A stretch of 64,000 nt of DNA from Stappia sp. BW2 (GTDB lineage Bacteria; Pseudomonadota; Alphaproteobacteria; Rhizobiales; Stappiaceae): the NCBI RefSeq assembly GCF_008107695.1, contig NZ_VIRG01000070.1:1240001-1304000 (forward strand), read 5' to 3'. The position numbers and the translations under genes were made by a program. The notes below the pieces were generated by a model. It searched no databases and was not told where the DNA came from. It was given only the letters and a program-made list of their open reading frames with translations. Numbering within the stretch: the first letter of the stretch is position 1; every line of letters begins with the position of its first letter. Shown here one piece after another: positions 8,806-17,603 of the stretch.

Positions 8806-11187
8806 ATGCAGCGATTGCAGAGACTTACACGGGCCGTACTGTTGGCGGTGGCCGTATTTTCGATCGGGACTGTTTTGCCGAAAGCTTTCGGGCCGGTGTC
8901 CCTGGTTTCACAGGCTCAGGCGGCCGTTGCCAGAAGCATTGACGTGCGTGGCAATACCCGTGTCGAGGACGAAACCGTTGTCAGTTACATGACCATCGTT
9001 CCCGGGCGTTCGTACAGTGCGTTCGATGTCGATGAGTCTCTAAAGGCGCTCTACGCAACCGGGCTTTTTGCAACGGTCGACATCACCCCGCGTGGTAGCG
9101 TTGTCGTTGTGACGGTTACAGAAAACCCGATCATCAATCAGGTGTCTTTCGAAGGTAACCGGAAGATCAAGGACGGTGCGCTGGAAACGGCCGTACGCTC
9201 ACAGCCTCGTTCGATGCTGTCCCGTGCGAAGGTTCAGGCCGACGTTCAGAACATTCTTGAAGCTTATCGCCGCTCCGGTCGCTATGGCGCGTCCGTCGAG
9301 CCGCAGATCATTGATCGTGGTCAGAACCGTGTCGATCTCGTGTTCGAGATCAACGAAGGTGCCAAGACCGGCGTTGAGCGTATCAGCTTCATTGGCAACT
9401 CCGCATTCAGCGATGGCCGGCTGCGCGATGTTATCCGTACCCGGGAAAGCGGCCTTCTGAGCTGGCTTCGCAGCACGGACACCTACGATCCGGACCGTCT
9501 GGCCGCGGATGAGGAGCTGCTGCGTCAGTATTACAACAAGAAAGGCTATGCGGATTTCCGTATTGTCTCCACGAGTGCGGATCTCGATCGCGAGCAAAAC
9601 ATCTTCTACGTGACCTTCACTGTGGAAGAGGGTGAGAAATACGAGATTGGTGACGTTGAGATCGTTTCCACGATCCCTGACGTTGATCCTGAAGATCTTC
9701 GCCGCCTTGTACGTACCAAGAGTGGCCAGACTTTCAATTCTCTGCGTGTCGAACAGTCTGTCGAAGACATCACGCTGCGTGTCTCGGAAGAAGGCTATGC
9801 CTTTGCCCGTGTCCGTCCGCGGGGTGCTCGCGACTACGACAACAACACGATTTCGCTGATCTACTACATCGAAGAAGGTCCGCGCGCCTATATCGAGCGG
9901 ATCAACGTGATCGGCAATGACCGCACACGTGAATATGTTATTCGCCGCGAGTTCGACATTGCCGAAGGGGATGCGTTCAACCGTGCGCTTATCGATAAGG
10001 CTGAACGTCGTCTGCGTAACCTTGGTTTCTTCGAAAGGGTCTCGATCACCACACAGCAGGGCAGTGCGCCCGACCGCGTGGTTGTGAACGTTCGTGTCGA
10101 GGAAAAGCCGACCGGCGAAATCTCTTTCGGTGTTGGTTATTCGACTGTCGACGGTGTCATTGGCGACATTTCGCTCACCGAGAAGAACTTTCTGGGCCGC
10201 GGCCAGTTCGTGAAGCTTGCTGTTGGTGGCGGCACGGACACGCAGTCCTACGAATTCCGCTTTGTGGAGCCGTTCTTCATGGGGCGTCGTGTCGCGCTGG
10301 ATCTTGATCTCTACCGCAAGGTGGATGATGCCAACGACTATCGCTCCTTCGATCAGGAGAAGACCGGTGGTGGTTTCGGCTTCACGTTGCCGTTACGGGA
10401 AGATGAGCTGACTGTCCGTCTGTTCTACAACATCTTCCAGGAGCAGAACTCCGATCCGGACAACAACTCGACCGACATCAACAACTGTGACACTGCAAGC
10501 CTTTCCCTGGCGGTCTGTGACTCCCTCGGTACCTATCTGACGTCTCTGGTTGGTTACGAGCTGCGTTACAATACGCTGGACCGTGTCCTGGATCCGTCCG
10601 ACGGTATCTATGCGTCCTTCGGTCAGGAAATCGCTGGTCTGGGTGGTGACAGCTTCTACATCAAGACCGAAGTCCAGGCACGTGCCTACAAGGAAATCCT
10701 GGCTGATTACGGTCTCATCGGAAGCCTGTCGGTGCGTGGTGGTAACATCATGGCCCTTGGTGACGAGCGCTTGCGTGTGTCCGAGCAGTTCATGCTGGGC
10801 GGGAACCTAGTGCGTGGTTTCGAAAACCAGGGTATCGGTCCTCGTGACGCCACGACTGAAGATGCAATCGGTGGCCGCTTCTACTTCGCTGCAACAGCCG
10901 AAACGATGTTCCCATTCCCGGTCATTCCCAAGGAATTCGGCCTGAGTGGTGCGGTGTTTGCCGATGCTGGTTCCTTGTGGGATGCAGACAGCAGCCTCGT
11001 GAGCCTCGTGGATAACAATGGTGGTCAGATCGACTCGAACGACTTCAACGTCCGTGCGTCGGTTGGAGCAGGTATCCGCTGGAACTCTCCGTTCGGACCT
11101 CTGCGGGCAGACTTTGCATACCCGATTGTCAAGAACGACTCTGACAAAACGCAGATTTTCCGGTTGAGCGGCGGTACGCGCTTCTAA
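8806..11187 (+). CDS. bamA: Outer-membrane protein assembly factor BamA
   Basis: The 793-residue Omp85 protein inserts beta-barrel proteins into the outer membrane. A signal peptide of about 38 residues ends near SQAQA. Five POTRA repeats follow in the periplasm (to about residue 430); typical strands are VEVRGN-like units such as ARSIDVRGNTRVED and QVSFEGNRKIKDG. The C-terminal half is the 16-strand barrel, with the lid-lock motif RGF (LVRGFENQG) and a terminal aromatic residue (LSGGTRF). A terminator follows and separates it from lpxD. Confidence 0.97.
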   Translation: MQRLQRLTRAVLLAVAVFSIGTVLPKAFGPVSLVSQAQAAVARSIDVRGNTRVEDETVVSYMTIVPGRSYSAFDVDESLKALYATGLFATVDITPRGSVVVVTVTENPIINQVSFEGNRKIKDGALETAVRSQPRSMLSRAKVQADVQNILEAYRRSGRYGASVEPQIIDRGQNRVDLVFEINEGAKTGVERISFIGNSAFSDGRLRDVIRTRESGLLSWLRSTDTYDPDRLAADEELLRQYYNKKGYADFRIVSTSADLDREQNIFYVTFTVEEGEKYEIGDVEIVSTIPDVDPEDLRRLVRTKSGQTFNSLRVEQSVEDITLRVSEEGYAFARVRPRGARDYDNNTISLIYYIEEGPRAYIERINVIGNDRTREYVIRREFDIAEGDAFNRALIDKAERRLRNLGFFERVSITTQQGSAPDRVVVNVRVEEKPTGEISFGVGYSTVDGVIGDISLTEKNFLGRGQFVKLAVGGGTDTQSYEFRFVEPFFMGRRVALDLDLYRKVDDANDYRSFDQEKTGGGFGFTLPLREDELTVRLFYNIFQEQNSDPDNNSTDINNCDTASLSLAVCDSLGTYLTSLVGYELRYNTLDRVLDPSDGIYASFGQEIAGLGGDSFYIKTEVQARAYKEILADYGLIGSLSVRGGNIMALGDERLRVSEQFMLGGNLVRGFENQGIGPRDATTEDAIGGRFYFAATAETMFPFPVIPKEFGLSGAVFADAGSLWDADSSLVSLVDNNGGQIDSNDFNVRASVGAGIRWNSPFGPLRADFAYPIVKNDSDKTQIFRLSGGTRF

Positions 11188-11206
11188 ACTGCGGTCACAT
11201 AGGATA

Positions 11207-11244
11207 GAAAACGGCCGCCGATCCGTTCGGCGGCCGTTTTTGTT
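11207..11244 (+). terminator. Intrinsic terminator after bamA
   Basis: An 11-bp perfect stem ACGGCCGCCGA/TCGGCGGCCGT (11211-11221 and 11227-11237) with loop TCCGT has A-residues before it and a run of T after it. It would end the rseP-bamA transcript in front of lpxD, although lpxD starts only about 25 bp later. Confidence 0.9.
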
Positions 11245-11266
11245 GGCTGGCAAGAAGGATAATATC

Positions 11267-12304
11267 ATGTCCGAGCCAAATTTTTTTGAATCTCCGGCTC
11301 CGGTCTCTCTTTCAGATATCGCGTCCTGGGCGGATGCGGAGATCGCTCGCGGCGAACCTGAGTTGATGATAACGGGTGTCGCGCCGCTGGAAGATGCCAC
11401 GCCCGGCGCCCTGGTCTTTTTCGACAACACTGCTTATCTCAAGAAACTGGATGGCACCACGGCAGCAGCTTGCCTGGTTAACAGGAAGCACAAGGACAAG
11501 GTGCCTGAGGGCGTTGCCGTTCTTGTCTGTGCAGATGCCTACCGTTCCTGGGCAAAGGTGCTTGCCAAACTTTACCCCGCGGCCATGGTGCCGGTAGACG
11601 CAGGCCCTGCGGTGATTTCAGAACGGGCGGTAATTGATCCGGCCGCTTCGCTTGAAGACAATGTCACCGTGGAAGCGGGCGTTGTGATCGCAGCCGGTGC
11701 AGAAATCGGTGCAGGTACGGTCATTCGTGCGAATGCTGTCATCGGGCAAGGCGTGAAGATTGGCCGCGACTGCGTAATAGGTCCAAATTCTACGGTTCAG
11801 CACACTGTTATTGGTAACAGGGTTTATCTGCATCCGGGCGTTTGCTCCGGCCAGGATGGCTTTGGGTATGCAATGGGGCCCATGGGGCACCTCAAGGTTC
11901 CCCAGGTCGGCCGGGTGATCATTCAGGACGACGTAGAAATCGGTGCCAATACGACCATCGACCGTGGGGCAAACAGGGATACGATCATCGGCGAGGGCAC
12001 GAAGATCGATAACCAGGTTCAGATTGGCCACAATGTGGTGGTTGGACGCCACTGCGTTATTGTTTCCCAGGTTGGTTTGTCCGGAAGTTGCACGCTTGAG
12101 GATTTTGTCGCCATCGGCGGGCAAAGCGGAGTGCGCGGTCACGTTACCATCGGTATGGGATCTCAGGTGGCTGCCGTAAGCGTTGTAAATGATGACCTGC
12201 CTGCCGGCGGGCGCTATGGCGGCACACCGGCTAAGCCGGTCAAACAGTGGTTCCGCGAGGTCGCTGCCGTCAGAAAGCTTGCAGAGCGCGGCAGCGGATC
12301 GTAA
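11267..12304 (+). CDS. lpxD: UDP-3-O-(3-hydroxyacyl)glucosamine N-acyltransferase
   Basis: The 345-residue enzyme adds the second hydroxyacyl chain in lipid A synthesis, from hydroxyacyl-ACP. An N-terminal uridine-binding domain (to about residue 110) precedes a left-handed beta helix of hexapeptide repeats such as AGAEIGAGTVIRANAVIG. The catalytic His is expected in the IDNQVQIGHNVVVG stretch. The ATG at 11267 is used; an upstream in-frame TTG overlaps the terminator and is unlikely. It starts the lpxD-fabZ-lpxA-lpxI-lpxB cluster. Confidence 0.96.
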   Translation: MSEPNFFESPAPVSLSDIASWADAEIARGEPELMITGVAPLEDATPGALVFFDNTAYLKKLDGTTAAACLVNRKHKDKVPEGVAVLVCADAYRSWAKVLAKLYPAAMVPVDAGPAVISERAVIDPAASLEDNVTVEAGVVIAAGAEIGAGTVIRANAVIGQGVKIGRDCVIGPNSTVQHTVIGNRVYLHPGVCSGQDGFGYAMGPMGHLKVPQVGRVIIQDDVEIGANTTIDRGANRDTIIGEGTKIDNQVQIGHNVVVGRHCVIVSQVGLSGSCTLEDFVAIGGQSGVRGHVTIGMGSQVAAVSVVNDDLPAGGRYGGTPAKPVKQWFREVAAVRKLAERGSGS

Positions 12305-12353
12305 ACGGATTACAAACAGGACTTTGCGGCGGTCATTCGCCAAGGGGTGGTAT

Positions 12354-12818
12354 ATGGTAGACGCAGAAAACAAAACACTTGCCAGCGCAGACATCATGAG
12401 GATCATGAAGCTCCTGCCGCACAGGTATCCTTTTCTTCTGATCGACAAGATCATCGAGATGGACGGTGACGACAGCTGTATCGGCATCAAGAACGTCACC
12501 ATCAACGAACCGCATTTTACAGGACACTTTCCAGAGAGACCGGTTTTCCCGGGCGTTCTTCTGATCGAGGCCATGGCTCAAACGGCCGGCGCGCTCTGCG
12601 TGCATGCGCGCGGTGACGATGCTCCGCCGCAGTTGGTCTACTTCATGACCATCGACAAGGCGAAATTCCGCCGGCCGGTGGAACCTGGTGACCAGGTTTA
12701 TTTCCACGTCAAGAAGATCAAGCAACGCTCCAACATCTGGAAATTCGATGCTGTCGCCAAAGTCGATGGCAACAAGGTTGCAGAAGCAGAAGTCAGCGCG
12801 ATGCTGGTAGATGCGTGA
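12354..12818 (+). CDS. fabZ: 3-hydroxyacyl-[acyl-carrier-protein] dehydratase FabZ
   Basis: The 154-residue hot-dog-fold enzyme dehydrates 3-hydroxyacyl-ACP in fatty-acid elongation. It competes with LpxA and LpxD for the same ACP-bound acyl chains, which explains its place here. The family motif LLPHRYPFLLIDKI contains the catalytic His, and HFPERPVFPGVLLIEAMAQ contains the catalytic Glu region. The ATG at 12354 follows GGGGTGG. It ends 6 bp before lpxA. Confidence 0.96.
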   Translation: MVDAENKTLASADIMRIMKLLPHRYPFLLIDKIIEMDGDDSCIGIKNVTINEPHFTGHFPERPVFPGVLLIEAMAQTAGALCVHARGDDAPPQLVYFMTIDKAKFRRPVEPGDQVYFHVKKIKQRSNIWKFDAVAKVDGNKVAEAEVSAMLVDA

Positions 12819-12824
12819 GGATAT

Positions 12825-13622
12825 ATGACTGACATCCATCCAACGGCCATAGTCGAAGACGGGGCCGTGATCGGCGAGGGCGTTCGTATCGGGGCATATT
12901 CGATTGTCGGCCCGGACGTGAAACTCGCCGACGGAGTTGTCCTGGAATCGCATGTCGTTGTTTCGGGTCACACAAGCGTTGGGGCCAATACGCATATTTT
13001 CCCCTTCGCAAGCATTGGCCACAAACCGCAAGACCTTAAGTTTTCTGGTGAAGTCAGCTTTTTGGAAATCGGTGCCAACAACCAGATCCGTGAACATGTG
13101 ACCATGAACCCGGGTACGGAAGGTGGCGGCGGCTATACCAGGGTCGGTGATAACTGTCTTTTCATGATGAGCTCGCATGTCGGCCACGACTGCAAGGTCG
13201 GCGACCATGCGATTCTGGCCAACAATGCCACGCTTGCGGGGCATGTCGAACTTGATGATTTTGTCATTCTAGGCGGTTTGAGTGCTGTCAGGCAGTGGTC
13301 GCGTATAGGAACGGGCGCAATCGTGGGGGGCATGACTGGTGTCGAATTCGACGTCATTCCTTTTGGCTCCGTGATCGGTGACCGCGCCCGCCTTGCCGGG
13401 CTCAACCTTGTCGGTCTCAAGCGCAAGGGTTTTCCTCGGGAACAGATCCATGCCCTGCGTGCAGCATATCGGGCACTGTTTGAGAGCAATGAAGGAACCT
13501 TGCGCAGCCGGGCTGAAGCGGTGGCCGCTGAAGGTGCTGATCAACCTCTGGTCAAGACGGTTACCGACTTCATCCTTGAAAAGGAAGACCGCCGGTTCTG
13601 CACGCCGCGCAGCGACGACTGA
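12825..13622 (+). CDS. lpxA: UDP-N-acetylglucosamine O-acyltransferase
   Basis: The 265-residue hexapeptide-repeat trimer catalyses the first step of lipid A synthesis. The N-terminus, IHPTAIVEDGAVIGEGVRIG, is typical. The catalytic His lies in the MMSSHVGHDCKVG region, and the C-terminal helical domain begins around GLKRKGFPREQIHALR. Spacing to fabZ and to the next gene is only a few bases, consistent with an operon. Confidence 0.97.
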   Translation: MTDIHPTAIVEDGAVIGEGVRIGAYSIVGPDVKLADGVVLESHVVVSGHTSVGANTHIFPFASIGHKPQDLKFSGEVSFLEIGANNQIREHVTMNPGTEGGGGYTRVGDNCLFMMSSHVGHDCKVGDHAILANNATLAGHVELDDFVILGGLSAVRQWSRIGTGAIVGGMTGVEFDVIPFGSVIGDRARLAGLNLVGLKRKGFPREQIHALRAAYRALFESNEGTLRSRAEAVAAEGADQPLVKTVTDFILEKEDRRFCTPRSDD

Positions 13623-13625
13623 CGG

Positions 13626-14531
13626 ATGGCCGGGGCGGATACGGCGACAGGACCACGCCTTGCCCTGATTGCGGGGAATGGCAGTTTGCCCTGCCAGATC
13701 GCGGATGCTCTCAGCAATGCCGGACGTGACTTCAAGATTATCGCCATCAAGGGTGAAGCGGACGAACGCACACGCGTTCAGGCCGACGCTGAGCTTGGTT
13801 GGGGCGAAATCGGTCGGCTCTACAAATTTTTGGAAAAAACGGGCTGTCAGGACGTGCTTCTGATCGGTGGTGTTTCCAGACGCCCCGATTTCACGTCCAT
13901 CCTTGGTGATTTAGGTACATTGAAGCGATTGCCGACGATTATCAGGGCGTTGGCCGGTGGTGACGACAGTCTTTTGACCAAGGTGATCCGCCTGTTCGAA
14001 GTCGAGGGGTATCGGGTTGTGGGGATCAAGGATGTAGCGCCGCAACTGCTGGCTTCAAGCGGGGTGCTGGGAAAAGTGCAGCCAACCCAGACGGATTGGC
14101 GGGATGCGGAACTCGCCTTGCGGGCGTGTGAAAAGCTTGGCGAACTCGATATCGGCCAGGCAGCCGTTGCTGTGGGAGGAAGGGTTGTTGCGCTTGAGGG
14201 GGCGGAAGGAACCGATGCCGTCCTTCAGCGGTGTGCGGAGTTGAAGCGCAATGGCCGGATACGGGCCAAGGGTCGCGCCGGTGTTCTCGTGAAGACGGCC
14301 AAACCAAATCAGGATTTGCGCGTGGATCTGCCTACTGTCGGGCCGAAAACCATCGATTTGGCGGCGGCCGCAGGTCTCGCGGGAATCGCTGTTGAGGCGA
14401 GCGGTGCCCTGATCGCCGAAAAGGAAGTTACCCTCAAAAGGGCTGATGACGCGGGTCTTTTTGTTGTCGGAATAGAGCACGAATCGAAACTCGATGGCGC
14501 TTCACCTGATCAGTCGGACGAGCGTTCGTGA
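13626..14531 (+). CDS. lpxI: UDP-2,3-diacylglucosamine diphosphatase LpxI
   Basis: The 301-residue protein belongs to the LpxI (DUF1009) family, which replaces LpxH in most alphaproteobacteria and hydrolyses UDP-2,3-diacylglucosamine to lipid X plus UMP. The start (ALIAGNGSLPCQIADAL), the middle motif EGAEGTDAVLQRC and the C-terminal VKTAKPNQDLRVDLPTVGPKT are characteristic; the last contains the Asp used for catalysis in the family. It begins 3 bp after lpxA and its stop codon overlaps the lpxB start. Confidence 0.93.
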   Translation: MAGADTATGPRLALIAGNGSLPCQIADALSNAGRDFKIIAIKGEADERTRVQADAELGWGEIGRLYKFLEKTGCQDVLLIGGVSRRPDFTSILGDLGTLKRLPTIIRALAGGDDSLLTKVIRLFEVEGYRVVGIKDVAPQLLASSGVLGKVQPTQTDWRDAELALRACEKLGELDIGQAAVAVGGRVVALEGAEGTDAVLQRCAELKRNGRIRAKGRAGVLVKTAKPNQDLRVDLPTVGPKTIDLAAAAGLAGIAVEASGALIAEKEVTLKRADDAGLFVVGIEHESKLDGASPDQSDERS

Positions 14532-15715
14532 TGAACGGACAGGTGCCCTCGATCTGCGTGGTCGCCGGGGAGGAATCCGGAGACCAGCTTGGTTCGGAGT
14601 TGATGAAGGCACTCAACGAGCGTTTGGGGACAGGGATTCGTTATTGCGGTGTTGGCGGCGAACGGATGACGTCTCTGGGGCTCAAGAGTTTCTTCGATAT
14701 GTCCGATGTCTCCGTCATGGGACTAACCGCAGTGCTTGCCAGACTTCCGTTGATCATCAAACGTGTCTACCAGACCGTGGATGCGGTTGTTGCGGCCAAT
14801 CCAGATGTGCTGGTGATTGTCGACAGTCCGGATTTCACCCACAACGTTGCCAAGCGCGTGCGAAAACGGGCACCGCATATTCCCATCGTAGGCTATGTTT
14901 CGCCGTCCGTCTGGGCCTGGCGTCCAGGCCGCGCCCGCAAGATGAGTGTCTATGTAGACGACCTTCTGGCCCTGCTGCCTTTTGAGCCAGACGTTCACCG
15001 CAAGCTCGGTGGACCACGCACGCATTATGTTGGCCACCCTTTGAGCGAAAAGGCAGACGAGCTCCGCCCCACGGCGGGCGAAAGATCATCGGTCGACGCA
15101 GACGAGAAGATCTTGCTCGTGCTTCCAGGAAGCCGGCGAAGCGAGATCGACAGGCTCTTGGCGGACTTCGGGGCAACGGTCGCACTCGTTGAAAAAAAGG
15201 TGCCTGGCCTCAAGGTGGTCTTGCCTGCTGTTGCGCATTCCGTAGACAAAATCCGCCTGGAAACTGCCGGTTGGTCCGTCCCGGTCGAGATCGTCACGGG
15301 ACTTGAGGCAAAGCGGGCAGCCTTCAGGAAAGCGCACGCAGCCTTGGCCGCGTCGGGTACTGTCTCGCTTGAACTTGCCCTTTCAGGCGTTCCAATGGTG
15401 GTTGCCTACAAGGTCGACTGGTTCTTCAGGCGTATCAAGGATCTCAACCGGATCTTCAAATTCTCCAGCGTCGATTCTTTCGTGCTGCCGAATATTATCC
15501 TCGGGACAAAAGCGATACCGGAATTCCTTGATGAGGAAGTGCAACCGGACGTGCTCGCCGGTCATCTTGTCGAGCTTCTGAAGAACGGTCCAGAGCGTCA
15601 GAAGCAGATCGAGAATCTGCAGAGACTAGACGATGTCATGCGACTGCCGGATGGTCATAGCCAGCGGGGTGCTGCTGCAGATGTGGTGCTTGAGGCTATG
15701 AAGGCTAAGGCCTGA
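14531..15715 (+). CDS. lpxB: Lipid-A-disaccharide synthase
   Basis: The 394-residue GT19 glycosyltransferase condenses lipid X with UDP-diacylglucosamine. N-terminal VAGEESGDQLGSELMKAL is the family signature. VDSPDFTHNVAKRVR, YVSPSVWAWRPGRARKM and LALSGVPMVVAYK are further conserved regions. ATG at 14531 overlaps the lpxI stop as TGATG, so translation is probably coupled. It is the last gene of the + strand lipid A series. Confidence 0.97.
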   Translation: MNGQVPSICVVAGEESGDQLGSELMKALNERLGTGIRYCGVGGERMTSLGLKSFFDMSDVSVMGLTAVLARLPLIIKRVYQTVDAVVAANPDVLVIVDSPDFTHNVAKRVRKRAPHIPIVGYVSPSVWAWRPGRARKMSVYVDDLLALLPFEPDVHRKLGGPRTHYVGHPLSEKADELRPTAGERSSVDADEKILLVLPGSRRSEIDRLLADFGATVALVEKKVPGLKVVLPAVAHSVDKIRLETAGWSVPVEIVTGLEAKRAAFRKAHAALAASGTVSLELALSGVPMVVAYKVDWFFRRIKDLNRIFKFSSVDSFVLPNIILGTKAIPEFLDEEVQPDVLAGHLVELLKNGPERQKQIENLQRLDDVMRLPDGHSQRGAAADVVLEAMKAKA

Positions 15716-15980
15716 CGATTTCCTAAATTGACTGACTGCTGACAGGAAGAAGTTGGATCTTCAAGCAGACGGAATAGCTCTGCGAGGCTGGGAAGATCGA
15801 CGGTTTCTCCATGTGTGTTTGAGACCAGTCGACCAGGCAGACACCCAGCAGAAGCGCAACGCAACAGACCTCTCCAATGCCGAACAACATCAGCTTTCTT
15901 CAGGCTGCTTTGCGTCTAGCCAAATACATACAAATAAACCGGGTGCGTTCTATACGTGTTTCACGGTTCCAGTTAGGCAC
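15716..15980. other. Non-coding gap between convergent lpxB and gltA
   Basis: I see no convincing gene here. Short frames have no ribosome site and no recognisable sequence. The right edge runs into the gltA terminator; no T-rich terminator for lpxB is evident. Confidence 0.5.
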
Positions 15981-16014
15981 AAAAAAGACGCCCGGCAGTT
16001 AAGCAGGGCGTCTT
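15981..16014 (-). terminator. Intrinsic terminator of gltA
   Basis: Stem AAGACGCCC/GGGCGTCTT (15985-15993 and 16006-16014) has a 12-base loop. Read on the minus strand it ends in a T-run (complement of the A-run at 15981-15986). It lies about 60 bp past the gltA stop. Confidence 0.88.
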
Positions 16015-16075
16015 CATTTTGGCATGTACGCAGATATAAGCTGCGAAAAATTACAGGCGACTGCCGGCGTGCGCC

Positions 16076-17368
16076 TTAACGGCGTTGTTCGATCGGCGTG
16101 TAGTCGCGCAGCTTTTCACCCGTGTAGAGCTGACGCGGGCGGCCGATACGCTGGGACGGATCTTCCACCATTTCTTTCCACTGGGCGATCCAGCCAACAG
16201 TACGGGCCAGAGCGAACAGAACGGTGAACATTGTTGTCGGGAAGCCGAGCGCGCGCAGCGTGATGCCGGAATAGAAGTCGATGTTCGGATAGAGCTTCTT
16301 GTCGACGAAGTATTCGTCGTTGAGCGCGATTTTTTCGAGTTCCATGGCAACGTCCAGAAGCGGATCGTCCTTGATGCCAAGTTCGCCAAGAACCTCGTGC
16401 GTCGTTTTTTGCATGATCCGAGCGCGAGGATCGTAGTTCTTGTAGACGCGGTGACCGAAACCCATCAGGCGGAACGGGTCGTTCTTGTCCTTCGCGCGGG
16501 CGACGAACTCCGGAATACGATCCACGGAGCCGATTTCCGACAGCATGTTGAGGGCAGCTTCGTTGGCGCCGCCATGTGCCGGACCCCAAAGGCAGGCAAT
16601 GCCGGCCGCGATGCAGGCAAACGGGTTTGCACCGGAGGAGCCGGCCAGACGCACCGTAGAGGTCGAAGCGTTCTGTTCGTGGTCGGCATGAAGAATGAAG
16701 ATGCGGTCCATGGCGCGGGCCAGAACCGGGTTCACCTTGTATTCCTCACAAGGCACGGCAAAGCACATATGCAGGAAGTTTGCTGCATAGCTCAGGTCGT
16801 TGCGCGGATAAACAAAAGGCTGACCGACATGGTACTTGTAGGCCATTGCGGCAATGGTTGGCATCTTGGCGATCATGCGCAGCGACGCGACCATCCGCTG
16901 GTGCGGATCGGTGATGTCTGTCGAGTCGTGATAGAAAGCGGACAGCGCACCAACCGTGCCAACCATGACAGCCATCGGGTGAGCGTCGCGGCGGAAACCG
17001 GAGAAGAACCGGTTCATCTGTTCGTGGATCATCGTGTGATAGGTCACACGGTTGACGAAGTCTTCCTTCTGGGTCTTTGTCGGCAGTTCGCCGTAAAGCA
17101 GAAGATAGCAGGACTCCAGAAAGTCACCGTGGTCTGCGAGCTGCTCGATCGGATATCCGCGATAGAGCAGGGTGCCTTCATCACCATCGATATAGGTGAT
17201 CTTGGATTCGCACGACGCGGTGGAGGTGAAGCCCGGGTCGTAGGTGAACATTCCGGTGTCCTTGTACAAGGACGAGATGTTCACGACGGACGGTCCGATG
17301 GATCCGTCAAGAACGTCGAATGCGTGGTCGTTACCACCGACATTGAGCTTGGCGTTGTTGTCGGCCAT
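16076..17368 (-). CDS. gltA: Citrate synthase
   Basis: The 430-residue enzyme condenses oxaloacetate and acetyl-CoA, the entry to the TCA cycle. It is the long, hexameric, NADH-sensitive type of Gram-negative bacteria. Active-site regions are visible: HADHEQNASTSTVR, the second His in GFGHRVYKNYDPRA, and the Asp further on near the RALGFPTTMFT region. GPAHGGANEA is the citrate synthase signature. It is transcribed away from gltX with a 235-bp gap and has its own terminator. Confidence 0.97.
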   Translation of the reverse strand: MADNNAKLNVGGNDHAFDVLDGSIGPSVVNISSLYKDTGMFTYDPGFTSTASCESKITYIDGDEGTLLYRGYPIEQLADHGDFLESCYLLLYGELPTKTQKEDFVNRVTYHTMIHEQMNRFFSGFRRDAHPMAVMVGTVGALSAFYHDSTDITDPHQRMVASLRMIAKMPTIAAMAYKYHVGQPFVYPRNDLSYAANFLHMCFAVPCEEYKVNPVLARAMDRIFILHADHEQNASTSTVRLAGSSGANPFACIAAGIACLWGPAHGGANEAALNMLSEIGSVDRIPEFVARAKDKNDPFRLMGFGHRVYKNYDPRARIMQKTTHEVLGELGIKDDPLLDVAMELEKIALNDEYFVDKKLYPNIDFYSGITLRALGFPTTMFTVLFALARTVGWIAQWKEMVEDPSQRIGRPRQLYTGEKLRDYTPIEQRR

Positions 17369-17603
17369 TCAGAAACCCCTTTACGTTAAACGGATGTGCC
17401 GTCCTGGTTCGACCCTTCAGGCGATGGGTCCCGTTTCCGGTTGCCGGACCAGCACTGGAGACTTTTCGCGTATTGCGTATCCCATTTACTGCACTGCCGC
17501 AAGCTGGGCGATATAACGCTTTGGTCAAAGACGTATTTCGCCCGCCAGTGCAGCCGCCGGAAGCTTGGATTTTGCTGTAAGGTGCACCCGGCGGCACTTG
17601 ATA

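Noticed and set aside
16085..17389. 434-codon open frame antisense to gltA
   Set aside because: It mirrors the codon structure of gltA, and its product has no recognisable family.
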